Positions 1 through 7,868 of a stretch of 8,497 bases of DNA are shown here, piece after piece (position 1 is the stretch's first letter; each line of letters begins with the position of its first letter). The translations under genes and the position numbers were made by a program. Source of the DNA: Flectobacillus sp. (GTDB lineage Bacteria; Bacteroidota; Bacteroidia; Cytophagales; Spirosomataceae); contig JARXAV010000267.1 in the NCBI GenBank assembly GCA_029865665.1, positions 1 through 8,497 on the forward strand, written 5' to 3'. The notes beneath the pieces were generated by a model. The model ran no database searches. It had not been told where the DNA came from and saw nothing but the letters and a program-made list of their open reading frames with translations.

Positions 1-86
1 TTTTCTATAGTACACATAAAACTGTTGCTGTGGCTATTTAGATTTATTTTGAGATAACATAGGATAGAGAATGATAAATCTTACAG

Positions 87-363
87 TATTGACCGCAACT
101 GCGACGTGCTCCCAGTAGAATATGATATATTTCGATCACTCATCGATGTTGGTGAAAAGTTTGGATTTAGAAAAATTATTCACGAGGTAAAATAGTCAGG
201 GTCTGAATATTTTAACTTATCGTGGCTGGTGACTAAATGTGATTCGGGAAAAAAATGTGCATAAAAATACTCAGGGTCTGAATATTTTACATGCCTGATT
301 ATCAATCAAGTGAATGGGTAATTAAAATAATCATACTCTGAATATTTCCTATAGCTGAAATGA
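87..363 (+). CDS. Partial 3' end of an unidentified spliced gene
   Basis: An exon at 87-186 follows a CTTACAG acceptor and is open in one frame for 33 codons, reading IDRNCDVLPVEYDIF at its start and ending FRKIIHE. It stops exactly at CACGAG followed by GTAAAA, a plausible donor in the same GAG/GT setting as the gene A exons. The likely intron is 187-354, ending CCTATAG, after which the frame gives Leu-Lys-stop at 361-363. The intron would hold three copies of the hairpin repeat. Sequence 1-86 would then be the tail of the preceding intron. I do not recognise the peptide. The exon itself is moderately supported; the terminal exon is only the simplest choice, and the 100-nt exon could belong to a decayed gene copy. 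Confidence 0.35.
189..213 (+). repeat. Hairpin repeat copy 1
   Basis: Arms AAAATAGTCAG and CTGAATATTTT flank the loop GGT, with one mismatch in 11 pairs. It directly follows the candidate donor of the left partial gene. Confidence 0.8.
258..316 (+). repeat. Hairpin repeat copy 2, with part of the long repeat
   Basis: The core at 264-288 is identical over 25 bp to the cores at 7817-7841 and 7923-7947. Similarity continues to the right with TCAATCAAGT and GAATGG, so this is a diverged copy of the 61-bp repeat found near the right end of the window, in the same orientation. Confidence 0.8.
324..348 (+). repeat. Hairpin repeat copy 3, degenerate
   Basis: It keeps AAAATA, TCA and CTGAATATTT, but the inner stem is disrupted. 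The core resembles the copy at 6231-6255, which shares ATTCA or AATCA followed by TACTCTGAATATTT. Confidence 0.65.
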
Positions 364-701
364 TTAAACTGTCGTCCAGTGTCCGTCTGCGTGTAAGGAA
401 TTCCTACAGAGAAATCCTACCTAGTGGGACTTTTTTTTCAAGAGAAAAATAACCCCTGCCGAACGACATCACACTGGTACAAAATTACAATATTATGGTA
501 TGGCAATATTGCAATATTGTATTGTACACAACTTACTATTAACTTACAATATCTAATGTCGGCTTGCGGAGGATTTCTTTCTTCTCGGAAATCCGTAGCC
601 CGCGGAGCGTTACAAACTTTTTTGCCCAAACGCCCCCTCCCCCCCAACAAAAAAATGCCCCTGCGGCGCAGCCCCTATCGGCTTGTTAATTAGAAACAAT
701 T
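364..701. other. Intergenic stretch without a supported gene
   Basis: I see no supported gene. A 16-bp perfect palindrome, CAATATTG repeated twice, lies at 504-519, with a further ACAATATT at 487-494 that can pair with AATATTGT. An inverted pair GGATTTC (571-577) and GAAATCC (588-594) follows. Base composition shifts to C-rich near 600-680, with a run of C around 625-643. The open frames across this stretch, on both strands, look like chance. Confidence 0.5.
487..520. repeat. AT-rich palindrome cluster
   Basis: CAATATTG occurs twice back to back, giving a perfect 16-bp palindrome, and an outer ACAATATT can pair with the last AATATTGT. It is unrelated to the main hairpin family and its role is unknown. 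Confidence 0.6.
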
Positions 702-707
702 TTTATT
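702..707 (-). promoter_or_regulatory. Polyadenylation signal of gene A
   Basis: The minus strand reads AATAAA here, about 53 nt after the gene A stop at 760-762, which is a suitable distance for 3' end formation. It supports 760 as the end of the gene. Confidence 0.5.
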
Positions 708-759
708 AATATATTTGTCTCCTTTTTTTCTATCTTTTATCCTATAAGTATCCCCAACT

Positions 760-3700
760 TTATTTTTTTTTAGCACGTGTTTTCTTTTTCCCTTTGTCAT
801 TCTGAGAATCGTCATTTGCGACTCTTTTTTTGTTATTTGCTGCGTTTGATTTTGTTGTTGTTGCAGACTCGTGATCTGATTCAACGCCTACGTCATTAAT
901 AGTTGTCTTTTTTTTTTTTCCTGAGTAAATTACAGGGTCATAATCGTCTTCTTCTTCCTTATCCAAAATTCGTATTGTGTTTTCCGCATCTGATTTGTTT
1001 GTTGTTGCAGGATCTTGATCTGATTTATCACTGACATCATTAGTGGCTTCCTTTCCTGATTCAGTTGTTTCATTGTCACTGGCTACTGCATCTTGGCTAT
1101 TATTTCCAAGTATATTTTCGTGACCTGATTCTTTACCAAGTGTTTTTTCCCTATCAGGGTCGTCACTGTCTTCATCATCACCAAAAAGATCATATATTTT
1201 TCTTTGATTATTAGTATCAATAAATGATTCGTCATCATCATCGCTGTTGTCATCATCGTCTTCGATGTCAATCTCTTCAATAGCATCTTTTGTTTCTTGT
1301 TCAGGCTCAATTATATCAGCATCAATTTCTTCTTGATATAACGACTCTATCTCAGAGAAGGTATCTTTCCAGCTTTTTGTCATTTTTGTGCCTGTAGCAT
1401 TGTAGTGCATTTGCATGATTGATAACATCCCTAGTTCAATAATATTTTTCTCTTTCTGTTGAGTGTTATTCAATTTTTTCAATTTGTTGTACCTTGAATG
1501 ACTTAGTTTCAAAGCGTCCGCTATGTTGTGATTTAATGTGGCGCTGGTCTTGTTTTCACCACTCCAATCATATTTACTCAATAGTTTGTCTTCCTCTGTA
1601 ACTGATGCAGTTGCGTTTGTCACTGCTGTGTCGATGTCTGATTCTTTTTTCCAGTTTATTTCATCATTTGTTATTTTGTATGAAATCATTGGTCTCTTTA
1701 GATCCTTGTCATTGTTGAGTATTCTGTCATCATTTTTGTCTATACCTATATGTGGTTCCAATAAGTAATATGCCCATTCAAGTAATGATAGGCATGCATG
1801 TTGGGAAACATCAGCAGCGGCAGTTGGGCGGATCATGTCAAAGCTTTTAATATTTGTTTCTTGCCCATCACCATCGATCATATACAGGTCAATTGCGTCT
1901 TTAGGAAACCTTTGTTTTCGAGGCATATAATTTCCATATTCAAAGAACGTTTTCTTTCCATTCTTCCAGAAATATTCTTGGATCATTCGATGCCATGTTA
2001 AAATAACCAATGGAATTGCAAAATTGGTCATTTTTTCGAAATTCATTTTCGTGCCGTGTTCACAACGTATGAATGATCCATAGTGCTCTGTTTTTTTAGG
2101 GTGGAAAAGGATGTCAAGGCATACTTGGGCACGTTTTTTTTCATGGTCTTGTTGTTGTGATTTCTTCATAAACTGAACCACACAATGTATGTCTTTTGAC
2201 CACGTATCGAGGTTTGTTTTAAACTTTGGACTCAGTCCGAATTGTTGTAAAATTTGAACCAATTCGAAAGATACCCAACATTGAACAACTTCATAGAAGA
2301 ATTGTGGTTTGCCCAGATCGTTAAATTGACTTTCCCTATTCTTTGCAATTTTGTTTCCTAAAACATAACTTGCGTTCAAATGAAACCATGAAATACAATC
2401 TATTCGATCGAGTTTGATAAAGATATTGATTTTTCGACATAAATATGTTAAGTTGTTGGATACATGATAAAATAATCACACCATGAATATTTTATCATGA
2501 ACTCACTCATAGTTTTTAAAAATGCATTGTCATCAATATTTGGTGTCAAATCAAATCGTTCCAATGCTTTAATCATCAAATTATCCGTCTTGTTTTTTTG
2601 GAACATAAAGCAAGCGTTATATAACGTCATGATGAATACTGCCACAGGAATTACTTGATATGTCCCCTTACACATATTGAGATATTCTGATTTCACTTCT
2701 GGTAAATAATCAACCACTGATATGTGTGTACTGTTTTGATTGTAGGCTCTTGTTAGGAAAGCGTATCGACATGTGAAGTTGATCATTGCTTTATTTGTAG
2801 GATCAGAAACAATTTTCGACGGTATTTCTTTCTTGATTTTTGCATGTAGCATCGTAATGATAGATGGTAGCATTAGATAACCATTGTAGAAACGTGGATC
2901 AACTTTCCGAACTGCGTTTTTAGTTCCACCCACATCCACTGTCATCCCGTCCCATTGAATTGCATAGGGTGGATAGTCGTTAATTTGCAATTTTGTCTCC
3001 TCCTCTGTTAGTTCTGATAGTTTGTATTTGGATCTCTTTGTCATATAATCTAGAAAATACCGTTTGGCTTTTTCATTGAGCGGATCATCAATGAATGTAT
3101 CCCATTTCTCGTTGTTTAGAAGCTCACAATATTGATAGACTTCATAATCATCATTATCGTTCTCTTTCATTTTTTTCGCGTGAACATCTTTTTTTACTTG
3201 CGCCTGAATTTTGTATTTGTGAAATAGGTTTGGCCTGCTCGTTATCTGGTTACGTTTTTCCGGATTACTCATCTGTTGGTCATTTAGTAATGTTTTACTC
3301 AGTAGAGACGAGATGCTGTTTTCCGCAGACGTTTTTTTGCTGATGCTGATGAGTTCACTGTATTTTGTGATTTTATTGGTAAAGTCTTCAACTGAATTCT
3401 TGGTTATAGGCCCTTTTACTGCCTTTGGAATGATTGCTTTTATGTTGAATTGCTCTGATAACATGGAAGCTTTTTCCTTTCCATCAAAGATGTCACTTAA
3501 CCGTTCATGAGGTTTTTTGTTGTCGTATTTAAAATTTTCAATTTGCTGTTGACTGAAAAACTCAGATGTCAGAGACTTGAATTTTATTTCGTTCTTCGTG
3601 AAGTTAAAAGTAGATGAAGTAAGACTTAACAACAGAGCAGTGTGCCTGTGTAGTCCTTCATAAAAACTCATCCAGATGTTGTCTGTAGTGCTTCGATACT

Positions 3701-4770
3701 TAACAGTCATCAATAGATAGAAGTACTTTGATGCAGAATCTGTGATATGTCCTTTTCGTGTCCTCTTCTCTTTAACATTTGCCCATTCATCAGCAATATC
3801 AAAATATTTTACAACTTTTGCTTCACCATCTACAGTTGTTGGGTCTGTACGTAGTAACTCTTGAAATTCCTCTGACTTTACTTTTGTCAAGAGCTTATCG
3901 TCATCTCTGAATAAAGGTCTTTTCAATACATCTTTTTCCGCCAGCGACACGTCTGGATTCATAGGAACTAATTTGATAACATTTTTTTTTTTTGTAGTTT
4001 CCTGTGTAACGTTATTGGCAAAATAAATCCAAATATAAATATTTGAGTAAAAATATAAAAAATACACTATGTGTATATTGATTGACATACTTACAGATTT
4101 ATCATAATATCCAAGCAATACTGCAGCATCCGAACCCATATCTTGCAAGTGCGTGTTATCCATAGATGTGTCTCTGCAATAATTTCCTGTCATTGTGGAA
4201 ATGATGCTTGCAACCATTGTACTGTCGATTCTGTTGTGGTTTATCGGTGCAATATATGCTGCCATATTCGTTTTTCCTGGCTCAATTGCAGTAAGAAAAG
4301 GAACAATTCTTGGATGAACTTTGAACTCAATAACATCACATTCTGTTGATAATAAATTTTCAATTTCCCTAGTGCGAGGGGTTCTTGGCTGTAATCAATG
4401 AACTAGATTAGTAGTTGTCAAAATACTCAGTGTTTGAATATATTTTCAATGTATTGCTTACCTCGTTGTTACGAACATTTGGTTTTGCTTTAGGAGGAGG
4501 TGTCTGTGTTTAAGAATGAAAATGATTAGTTGTTGATAAAATACTCAGTGTCTGAATATTTTAACGCATCTTCTTACTTCATTACTCTGTATTGCTGGTT
4601 TGTTTTTCCTAGATACACGAGTATTAACTTGAGACTGCAAATAAATATCTTGTTAGTATGAAGTCGATTAGTACTTGAAAAAATACTCAGTGTCTGAATA
4701 TTTTTATTTTTTTTCTTACCTCATTACTCTGGTTAGGAGACGTAATGTTACTTACTGGTGTAGTACTCAT
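760..4770 (-). CDS. Gene A: large unidentified six-exon protein, acidic and K-rich C-terminus
   Basis: Six exons (4770-4720, 4634-4578, 4503-4462, 4388-4095, 4001-2507, 2399-760) join in frame into about 1192 residues. The ATG at 4770 has A at -3 and an in-frame TGA 15 nt upstream, so the start is well placed. Residues 1-50 are Ser/Pro/Asn-rich linkers from three mini-exons. The middle has no family I recognise; EGLHRHTALL near 263-272 recalls the acidic-G-x-H/R-R box of ParB/DGQHR-type proteins, but only weakly. The C-terminal third is low complexity: an Asp/Glu-rich stretch near 1027-1045, a degenerate 48-residue repeat (copies near 1110 and 1158), and lysine clusters including the last residues KGKKKTRAKKK, which resemble nuclear localisation signals. 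No signal peptide is seen. Nuclear, nucleic-acid-related work is inferred only from charge pattern. Exon 6 has no Met at its head, supporting the join with exon 5. Confidence 0.72.
855..1047 (-). repeat. Degenerate 144-bp in-frame repeat in gene A tail
   Basis: Two similar blocks, encoding NDVxxxSDxxxATTxKSxA-type sequence, are offset by 144 bp (48 residues). GATCTGATT occurs at both 873 and 1017, and TTGTTGCAG just before each. It probably arose by duplication inside the acidic and polar tail, with little constraint on sequence. Confidence 0.6.
2400..2506 (-). other. Gene A intron 5 (107 bp), joins two long frames
   Basis: Donor GTGAGT follows ATGA and acceptor AATAG precedes ATTGTATTTC. 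The splice sits in phase 1 and makes the codon AAT, linking the frame that ends at 2448 to the one open down to 760. Unspliced, the upstream frame ends 17 codons past the splice site, with a tail encoded by the hairpin itself. CTTAAC near 2450 could be the branch site. Confidence 0.7.
2463..2499 (-). repeat. Hairpin repeat copy 4, longest stem
   Basis: The stem extends outward to CATGATAAAATA and TATTTTATCATG, giving 16 pairs with one mismatch around a 5-nt loop. It starts at nucleotide 8 of intron 5 (core at 14). The long arms suggest that the ancestral unit was larger than the 25-bp core. Confidence 0.8.
4002..4094 (-). other. Gene A intron 4 (93 bp, frame-neutral)
   Basis: Donor GTAAGTATG and acceptor TTACACAG are both strong, and the intron is in phase 0. 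Its length is a multiple of three and it has no stop, so the frame reads through it. The 31 residues it would add are mostly Ile, Tyr, Phe, Val and Trp, unlike the polar protein around them, which marks it as intronic. It lacks the common hairpin but has another at 4062-4076. Confidence 0.75.
4062..4076 (-). repeat. Unrelated hairpin in intron 4
   Basis: Arms ATACAC and GTGTAT pair around a 3-nt ATA loop, beginning at intron nucleotide 19. The sequence differs from the main family, but size, loop and distance from the donor are similar. Confidence 0.6.
4389..4461 (-). other. Gene A intron 3 (73 bp)
   Basis: It starts GTAAGC and ends GATTACAG, phase 0, between AACAACGAG and CCAAGAACC. A TACTAAT branch site lies about 25 nt before the acceptor. 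It aligns along its whole length with introns 1 and 2. Confidence 0.75.
4420..4446 (-). repeat. Hairpin repeat copy 5
   Basis: The core carries an extra TA in one arm and one loop-side change (TTTGAATATATTTT on the plus strand). It starts at nucleotide 16 of intron 3. Confidence 0.85.
4504..4577 (-). other. Gene A intron 2 (74 bp)
   Basis: It starts GTAAGAAG and ends TTAAACACAG, phase 0, between AGTAATGAA and ACACCTCC. It has the same order of parts as introns 1 and 3: donor, 15 nt, hairpin, ACTAAT box, acceptor. Confidence 0.75.
4538..4562 (-). repeat. Hairpin repeat copy 6
   Basis: In the transcript, arms AAAATATTCAG and CTGAGTATTTT flank loop ACA, and all 11 pairs form if one G-U wobble is allowed. 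It starts at nucleotide 16 of intron 2. Confidence 0.88.
4635..4719 (-). other. Gene A intron 1 (85 bp)
   Basis: It starts GTAAGAAAA and ends ATTTGCAG, phase 0, between AGTAATGAG and TCTCAAG. It holds both TACTAAT and a canonical TACTAAC (minus strand of 4652-4658). The extra length relative to introns 2 and 3 lies between the branch box and the acceptor. Confidence 0.75.
4680..4704 (-). repeat. Hairpin repeat copy 7
   Basis: The core is identical to the intron 2 copy and again starts at intron nucleotide 16. Confidence 0.88.
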
Positions 4771-5574
4771 TTTGACCTTCTTTACTCAGCACGGATGTTC
4801 GTTTCCACAGCAGTGGTTGTAGTGACAGAGGCAGGCGTTAGCGGTTCTAAGCCAAAGCAGTGCGTCTTAGCGGTGGTGTTAAGCTGTTTGATGGCGGACG
4901 GACACAAACGTAACGTTAGCTGTGTTGTGTTGGCCGTTTAATGATCTTCAGTGGTTTGTGGGCATTGACGGCGCTGTTTCCAAGCGACGGTGGCTGTGGA
5001 ATGCAAGAGGACAGTTGCCGGGACGGTGTCTCCAGCTGCAGGTGGTGAGCTTGCGGTGGCGTTGGCCGCCTGACAATATACAGCGGTGTTGTCTGGTGAT
5101 CTGTCGTTTTTCGGCGGCGGGACTATTATAACTATCGCGGGGGGGGGGCAGCGTTGGCAACCGCGAGCATGGTCTCAGCGGCGATGGTGGTGTCGTTTTT
5201 GGATGCGTTTTGTTGGTGGGGCGTTTGTGTTTGTTTGTTGTTGTTTATTCAGGATATTGTGGTTGGTTGAGATTCAGCGAAGATTCGGGCAGTTGAAGAA
5301 TCTACTTCACGTGGGAATCCATTAATTGAAAGTTCTGACGCACTTCCGAGTGCCAGCTGAACATCTGTTTTTTGTTTTGTTCTTTTCTTGTAATATTTTT
5401 TTTAAGTTGGAGTTGGAATTCAACATCTGTGTATTTTCGCTGAATTTTTTATGTGTTCTTCATTGAGACTAAGATACGTACATTTTATTATGAAGTAGTA
5501 GAATATAGTATATACTCACATCACAACACCATAAAACTCCAAATCAACATAACATCTCCGATCAAATAATAATC
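4771..5574. other. Divergent intergenic spacer between genes A and B
   Basis: This 804-bp spacer must carry the promoters of both genes. From about 4790 to 5330 the plus strand is rich in G and T, with a run of ten G at 5139-5148, in contrast to the AT-rich genes. Three overlapping open frames of 69-88 codons here follow this composition; they have no recognisable domain and I do not call them. CAACATCTGT and GAACATCTGT occur near 5420 and 5358. No hairpin repeat is present. Confidence 0.55.
5504..5514 (+). promoter_or_regulatory. Possible TATA element of gene B
   Basis: TATAGTATATA lies about 60 nt before the gene B start codon, followed by a CA-rich stretch that could hold the transcription start. 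Position and sequence fit a TATA box, but AT-rich DNA gives such matches by chance. Confidence 0.3.
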
Positions 5575-7737
5575 ATGGCAAACGTCGCCACCAAACGAAA
5601 AAAAATAGGTAAGTCAGATCACGATAGTACATGTCGTCGAGGTCGCTCTGCGCGCGGCACGGCGGCGGCGGAATTCCCGGAGGTGCCACTTGTTGTGACG
5701 CCTGAAGCCGCATCGCGTGGTCGTGTGTCGACTCCATCGTTGCTCGAACCGACGCCTCGAAATTTGTCGTCACAGTTGACGACGACACAATGTGCAAATC
5801 TTTCAACCGCATTATACGCCGAGTCGTCTGCAAGTATCACGAAGAGTACGTCCTCTGGCGTCAAGAAGAGCGCGGAGTATATTGACTTCTGCGATAGCGC
5901 TCAGGTTAAGAATGAATGTTTGAAGTACACCACAACCGCTACTGGTCTCCCCTCTGATCAACAGACACAAATTTCATTCCTCTTGAGGAAGTTTAAACCA
6001 AGCGCTATTTCAACAGCGTTTTCGATGCTGATTGGCAAGGTTGGAGGATCTGCTCCTATGTTTTTTTTTCCATTGCCATCAAAAAAAGAAGAATTGATTG
6101 AACAATTCTTATGCTTGATCTATGATACTAAGTCTATGATGATTAATACTGAATTGGAGTGTTACCGGTATGTGAAAAAATATTCAGACTATGAATATTT
6201 AATATTTTGTTATCTGCCATGATTGATGATAATAGATTCATACTCTGAATATTTTATCATCACGACGAAGACAACGATATAATTTTTAGTCTCACTTTTC
6301 TTTGTTATACATTTATCCATTAGTACTTTTAAGAAGTCATTGACTCTAAATGATATCAATATCTTCATCCAAGTTGACAAGCTAAAAATTTTAATTGTTG
6401 AAGTAATTAATGAAAGTGCTTATGGATTCGACCTTTCAAAAAAAGTCGAAAAAGCAGCAGCCATTAAAGTTGTAACTGATGAAAACGATTTTACTGTTGT
6501 TGGTTGGAGTATCAGTAAGATTATTCCCAATTGGGTGAAAACATTCGATGAGTGGAATATTTACATCTGTGACCAAGGCACAAATTTTGGAAACTCCAAT
6601 ATTGTAAATCAACAGATGTTCGGAAGTGAAGTTTGTTTGGAACAAAATTTCGATACTCGAGAGGATAATGTTTTTGATAACTTAGCTGATGAAATCAAAG
6701 GCACCAATGGAAAGGTATATCACAACCCATACCTCAAAGTTCAAAATGAGCGTAACTCTGATGGTTGTTTAAAACAAAATGTCAAGACAGGAGAAAAAGA
6801 TCTTTTTGAGAACTTATCTGATGAAATTGAAGGCACCAATGGAAAGGTATATCACAACCCTTACCTCAAAATTCAAAACGGGCGTAACTCAAGTACAAGT
6901 ATTGTCAAAACAAAATTTGACGTTAATGCTGACATGTTCGACGTGTGTGGTGATGATTTAAAAATAGAAGTTTCAACTTTCATCACCAAAGCAAACAAGT
7001 CAGAACCAATAGATGTTGATGTTTGTGGACCGTTCATGAACTCTAAATCAGGACAAAGTTCATACGTTGTTATCTTTGGAGTACTCAAAAAAGCTTGGAC
7101 GTTGAAGCCTCTCTTTCTTCGTGGATATCTCGGTACTCTTGTTAAAAAGTTGAACACAAGAAGTGACACCAGTATCAATATTGAACATTGCGAGACATAT
7201 TATGAATTCAACATTAAAAAAAAGGAATTCGGGAATGAAAGTCTGTGGTTGCGTTTGCCACCAAAAAATGGAAAACCTGGTAACACAATCAAAAGGTTGA
7301 ATTTTGTACTATCATTTGATGGCACAGCAGATTCAGCTCAAGGCCTTGAAATGGTGAAGGATGCTCTTGAATTTTTAGCATTTACAATGAAAAAAAGGGA
7401 AACAGGTCCAGTTGGTGGTCTGTTGCTGAATTATCTTAAAGATCACGCTGAAGGTCTTTACAGACACGTAACTGAGCGTCATCCAAGTTCATATTCAGCT
7501 GAAGAGACCTTAACAAATGATATTGATGCCCAGTTCCAGGGTGGTTTCACCATCAACACGAATGCACGGCTTAACCGTTTTATGGTTGATTATGACATAA
7601 TCCGTGTTTTGAAGAATCACGTTGGTTATAAATCTTGGGATGAAGTTTCAAATACTGAGAGGGAATATTGCTTCAAGAATTACAGTCCAAAATCAGGCCT
7701 TCCCATGTGGAATACTATCCAAGAAAATTATGCATGA
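5575..7737 (+). CDS. Gene B: unidentified two-exon protein with 44-residue tandem repeat
   Basis: Exons 5575-6167 and 6324-7737 join in phase 2 to give about 668 residues. The ATG has A at -3 and G at +4. Residues 1-120 are low complexity: a basic start (KRKK, CRRGRSARG), then Ala/Ser/Thr-rich sequence from GC-rich DNA. Residues around 302-345 and 346-389 are a tandem duplication sharing GTNGKVYHNPYLK. DVCGPF followed by SYVVIF near 430-448 faintly recalls the first aspartate block of retroelement integrases, but later catalytic blocks are not seen. The C-terminal 200 residues look globular (YEFN, LPPKNGKPGN, LPMWNTIQENY) and match no family I know. No signal peptide or membrane segment is seen. 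It is divergent from gene A and shares its intron hairpin; a joint function is only a guess. A hairpin repeat starts 4 nt after the stop. Confidence 0.7.
6177..6201 (+). repeat. Hairpin repeat copy 8
   Basis: Arms AAATATTCA and TGAATATTT pair perfectly around loop GACTA. It is the only copy that fits the family better when reversed on the plus strand, so in the gene B transcript it reads AAAATATTCAGAC, as in the gene A introns. It starts at intron nucleotide 10. Confidence 0.8.
6224..6262 (+). repeat. Hairpin repeat copy 9, long stem
   Basis: The outer arms TGATGATAA and TTATCATCA and the inner arms ATTCA and TGAAT pair with a 3-nt internal mismatch, around loop TACTC. The outer extension resembles that of the intron 5 copy of gene A. 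Confidence 0.75.
6634..6897 (+). repeat. Two tandem 132-bp in-frame units in gene B
   Basis: Units 6634-6765 and 6766-6897 encode 44 residues each (CLxQN, then NLxDEIxGTNGKVYH). The 3' halves are nearly identical in DNA, while the 5' halves differ at many residues. It looks like a duplication with uneven divergence or partial conversion. Confidence 0.85.
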
Positions 7738-7740
7738 GTC

Positions 7741-7766
7741 AAAATACTCACGGTCTGATTATATTT
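7741..7766 (+). repeat. Hairpin repeat copy 10, after the gene B stop
   Basis: AAAATACTCA and TGATTATATTT flank the loop region; the right arm is altered by small changes. Its place right after the stop suggests the gene B 3' UTR. Confidence 0.7.
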
Positions 7767-7806
7767 ACGTAATGTGGCTATGTGTGAAAAGTAAACAGGA
7801 AAAGAA

Positions 7807-7867
7807 TTGACCCATCAAAATACTCAGGGTCTGAATATTTTATATTCCTGTTTGTTAATCAAGTTGA
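7807..7867 (+). repeat. 61-bp repeat, left unit (hairpin copy 11)
   Basis: It begins TTGACCCATC, contains the perfect family core at 7817-7841 and ends AATCAAGTTGA. It differs from the unit at 7913-7973 at 3 of 61 positions by eye. TTGAC and GTCAA or GTTAA inside the unit form a weak second inverted repeat. Confidence 0.85.
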
Positions 7868-7868
7868 G

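Larger units (their letters stand above)
187..354 (+). other. Candidate intron of the left partial gene
   Basis: It runs from GTAAAATAG to TTTCCTATAG, with a branch-like GACTAAAT near 233. The hairpin repeat begins at intron nucleotide 3, nearer the donor than in any other intron here, and two further copies follow. Unlike the first hairpins of the gene A and gene B introns, this one reads in the opposite orientation relative to transcription. The acceptor is uncertain. Confidence 0.3.
6168..6323 (+). other. Gene B intron (156 bp)
   Basis: Donor GTATGT splits an Arg codon and acceptor CCATTAG restores it (CG plus T), continuing as TFKKSLTLND. The earlier TTTTTAG at 6289 would lead to a stop within 11 codons, so the second acceptor is preferred. 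Unspliced, the frame ends at 6222. Two hairpin repeats in opposite orientation occupy much of the intron. Confidence 0.72.

Noticed and set aside
424..693. Open frames on both strands left of gene A
   Set aside because: The frames overlap each other, rest on palindromes and C-runs, and show no domain or splice signal.
690..884. Lysine-rich minus-strand frame at the end of gene A
   Set aside because: It is a shifted reading of the lysine-rich gene A tail and extends past its stop over the AATAAA signal.
4675..5325. Three overlapping plus-strand open frames of 69-88 codons in the divergent spacer
   Set aside because: They follow the G/T-rich composition, give Trp/Arg/Cys-rich peptides with no domain, and the first one overlaps intron 1 and exon 1 of gene A.
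5573..5864. Minus-strand open frames within gene B exon 1
   Set aside because: They arise from GC-rich low-complexity sequence antisense to a better supported exon with a good start context.
2463..7766. Hairpins as transcript-end signals, as in the palindrome rule of Mimivirus mRNAs
   Set aside because: One copy follows the gene B stop, but most lie inside introns near donors, and gene A has an AATAAA signal with no hairpin after its stop.
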